From: Hyphomicrobiales bacterium
GTDB taxonomy: Bacteria; Pseudomonadota; Alphaproteobacteria; Rhizobiales; Rhizobiaceae
DNA: 64,000 nucleotides
Assembly (NCBI GenBank): GCA_900472675.1
Contig: UCJA01000009.1
Location: forward strand, 358,551-422,550
Reading direction: 5' to 3'
In this document: one piece after another, positions 62,362 to 64,000 of the stretch
How the letters are laid out: each line of letters starts with the position of its first letter
Numbering within the stretch: the first letter of the stretch is position 1
Translations under genes and position numbers: made by a program
The notes under the pieces: generated by a model
Databases searched by the model: none
Seen by the model: the letters and a program-made list of their open reading frames with translations, nothing else
What the model was told of the DNA's origin: nothing

Positions 62362-64000
62362 TCGGCGGCTCCCGTGATGGTCTCTTCTCCAAGATTTTCG
62401 ATCGGGCTCGCCGCCTGTGCTTCAGCCGCCAGCGCCACGCCGGGATCGACAACAGCCGCGTTGCTGTCGGCAAGCCAAACGATGCCATCCTTGATGTACC
62501 GGGGCGTTGTCCAGTTCGTTTTGTCTATGGCGTAGGTCAGAGCAAATTTGGACTTCTTCTGCTTGGCCGCCTTATCGGCGGCAGCTTTCGCGAGCGCGTC
62601 GTTCGTGGTGCCGGTGATGCCAAATAAGCCTTGGTTCGCGAGGATGAAAGCATCTTCGAACGTGCGGCCACACGGCCCCCCGTCCGCTTCTGGCACCTGG
62701 TAGGCAATGCGGAGCGTGCCGCGGGTCTTCTTCGCGGCATCAGCCGTCATGGCTACTGCAAGATCGAATAGGGTTGTGCCTTCCTTCACCTCCTCCTCAT
62801 CGTCATCAGCGAGATCGACGACCGCTTCGGCTGCGGCTTCGACTGCCGGCTCCGCCTGCCGCTCTTCGACTTTTTTAGCTTCCGCAGGGGGAGCAACCGC
62901 AGCGAACCAGCTCTTGATGCAAGAGTTACTGGTGCTCTCTCCCTCATGGACGAGACACGCTTCGAGCTTGCTCTTCTCGTTCTTCTTGACCGCATCCAGG
63001 TCGGTCACGATCAGGCTTCGCAGTCCAAGGAACTCCAGCAGGGGTATGAAGAGTTGGGCGTACGCACCGCCAACTTCCATGATCGTCGTGTACTGACTGC
63101 CGAGCTTCAAGGTTGGATCGGCCTGCTCTAGTGCCCGCATCACCTGGGGCAGCATCAACCGCTCCGTCGTGCCCTCGATCAGGATCGCTTTGTCAGCGAA
63201 GAACAGGTCGCATCGCGTTAGCGTGAGATACTGGTGCAGGAAGTTTGCGACCGGTCCTTTGAGGCCCGCGAGATCGCTACTTAAATCCTTCACCTGCGTG
63301 CAACGGACGCCGACAGGTCGATCCTTCGACGTGATCGCAAAATAGCGGATGGTATCGAAGCGCGCTTCGTTCGCGACGTGCGGAGAGTGGGTTGAGACGA
63401 TGAACTGCACTGGCCAGGTGACGTTCTCACCCTCCAGTGCGCAGAGCCTTTCGACGATCAATGGAAGCTGCCGAATGAAGACTTCCTGCATCTGAGGATG
63501 CAGGTGCGCCTCAGGTTCTTCGATGACGATGAGCTGAAGGCCGGGCGCTTGAGCCTGCGCGCGGAATGCGCGGAAGAACCCAACGATCTTGAGAAGAATG
63601 TAGAGGAGGTTCCGATAGCCGAGTCCGTTGTAGGACTCCGGAAGCTGCACGCCGTTATGACCCGCATACTTAACCTTGGTGAAATTGGTCAGGAGCTTGC
63701 CGATTTCGAGCTTCGTCTCGGGATAGAGCGGGCCATTATCGAGTCCCGGATAGCCGAAATATTCGACGGCCGGCATGAGCTTGGCCAATTGGCCTTTGAA
63801 GTCTTTATCGATCCCCGTCTGGATTTCCTCGACAGCCTTCTTAAGCCCTTCGGCGATATCCTTTTGCGAGCCGTCGGCTGTCGAAACCGAAGCACTTTGG
63901 AAGAGACCCTCAAGCACCTTCGCCAGAACGTCGGTGTCACGTCCGCCGGTCGCATCAAGCGCGCGCTGCGCGTTCACGAAGCCAAGCGACAAGAGCTTCG
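62358..64000 (-). CDS. OLD family ATPase-TOPRIM nuclease, Gabija GajA-like (5' end outside window)
   Basis: About 547 residues are visible; the frame stays open to the window edge, so the N-terminal Walker A is missing. Seen are the ABC-type Walker B LIVIEEPEAHLHPQMQ, the H-loop FIVSTHSPHVANEA and the TOPRIM motifs LIEGTTERLMLPQV and LIVTDLDAVKKNEK. A low-complexity Ala/Glu/Asp linker (about 40 residues, near KKVEERQAEPAVEAAAEAVV) interrupts the C-terminal part, which is unusual compared with GajA. With the UvrD helicase overlapping its stop codon, this is a Gabija-like pair. Other OLD plus UvrD systems cannot be excluded without the N-terminus. Confidence 0.82.
   Translation of the reverse strand, partial: KLLSLGFVNAQRALDATGGRDTDVLAKVLEGLFQSASVSTADGSQKDIAEGLKKAVEEIQTGIDKDFKGQLAKLMPAVEYFGYPGLDNGPLYPETKLEIGKLLTNFTKVKYAGHNGVQLPESYNGLGYRNLLYILLKIVGFFRAFRAQAQAPGLQLIVIEEPEAHLHPQMQEVFIRQLPLIVERLCALEGENVTWPVQFIVSTHSPHVANEARFDTIRYFAITSKDRPVGVRCTQVKDLSSDLAGLKGPVANFLHQYLTLTRCDLFFADKAILIEGTTERLMLPQVMRALEQADPTLKLGSQYTTIMEVGGAYAQLFIPLLEFLGLRSLIVTDLDAVKKNEKSKLEACLVHEGESTSNSCIKSWFAAVAPPAEAKKVEERQAEPAVEAAAEAVVDLADDDEEEVKEGTTLFDLAVAMTADAAKKTRGTLRIAYQVPEADGGPCGRTFEDAFILANQGLFGITGTTNDALAKAAADKAAKQKKSKFALTYAIDKTNWTTPRYIKDGIVWLADSNAAVVDPGVALAAEAQAASPIENLGEETITGAAE

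Larger units (their letters stand above)
37115..64000. mobile_element. Putative genomic island interrupting thyA (one end visible)
   Basis: To the left is a conserved rhizobial gene order; to the right are defence-type genes, UmuDC, broken genes and sequence of lower GC with long gaps. The change falls exactly where thyA homology stops. No integrase, transposase or flanking repeat was recognised inside the window, so the element type is unknown. The other end lies beyond position 64000. The gene content (helicase-nuclease, caspase/subtilase locus, HEPN-RES, Gabija-like pair) is that of a defence island. Confidence 0.65.

Overview
The window reads as a chromosomal segment of a Rhizobiaceae-type alphaproteobacterium (Rhizobium, Agrobacterium, Sinorhizobium and relatives). 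The evidence is GC-rich codon use, the gene order thyA-folA-hflK-hflC-degP / serB-miaA / ilvI-ilvH, and LexA-type (GTTC-N7-GTTC) and PhoB-type control sites. No rRNA, tRNA, CRISPR array, transposase or integrase was recognised.

Positions 1-36.8 kb are ordinary, densely packed chromosome. They hold a PhzF-like isomerase, a NUDIX protein and a three-gene ABC importer preceded by a near-consensus Pho box. Next come a CASTOR/POLLUX-like channel, an aminotransferase, FucU, ilvC and a TetR regulator with a palindromic operator. A stretch of redox and stress genes follows with paired local regulators (AraC/ADH, HxlR/QorB, racemase and MarR-GNAT), then Ndh and PdxJ, a RecD-like helicase, a cobalt-type nitrile hydratase operon, an aldo/keto reductase and a Kdo-transferase-like protein. 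The acetolactate synthase genes ilvI-ilvH sit behind a leader peptide rich in Ile, Leu and Val codons and a terminator hairpin, a classical attenuator. HerA, MiaA, SerB, a GNAT enzyme, DegP, HflC, HflK and DHFR complete this part.

At about 37.1 kb thyA is cut. Only its 3' third remains, without the catalytic cysteine, and everything to the right looks like a genomic island that runs off the window. The island begins with decayed material: a frameshifted DUF429 gene, a SRAP fragment, a zinc-ribbon gene with two frameshifts, and a 5' piece of an ATP-dependent DNA ligase abutting a 5' piece of a PQQ glucose dehydrogenase. Among these lie intact modules: a 1,848-residue DUF4011/AAA_11/AAA_12/MTES_1575-like/DUF3320 helicase-nuclease and a LexA-controlled UmuDC operon.

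From 48 to 64 kb the island is a defence-type cluster: a protein with a PD-(D/E)XK motif; a divergent five-gene locus (ComEC-like metallo-beta-lactamase, unknown protein, caspase-like peptidase, and on the other strand AAA ATPase plus subtilase); a DUF2235 lipase with membrane segments; a HEPN-RES protein; and a Gabija-like UvrD helicase plus OLD nuclease pair, the latter cut by the window edge. The five-gene protease locus is the best candidate for an undescribed system. Its architecture suggests ATPase-gated proteolytic activation, but no function can be proved from sequence alone.
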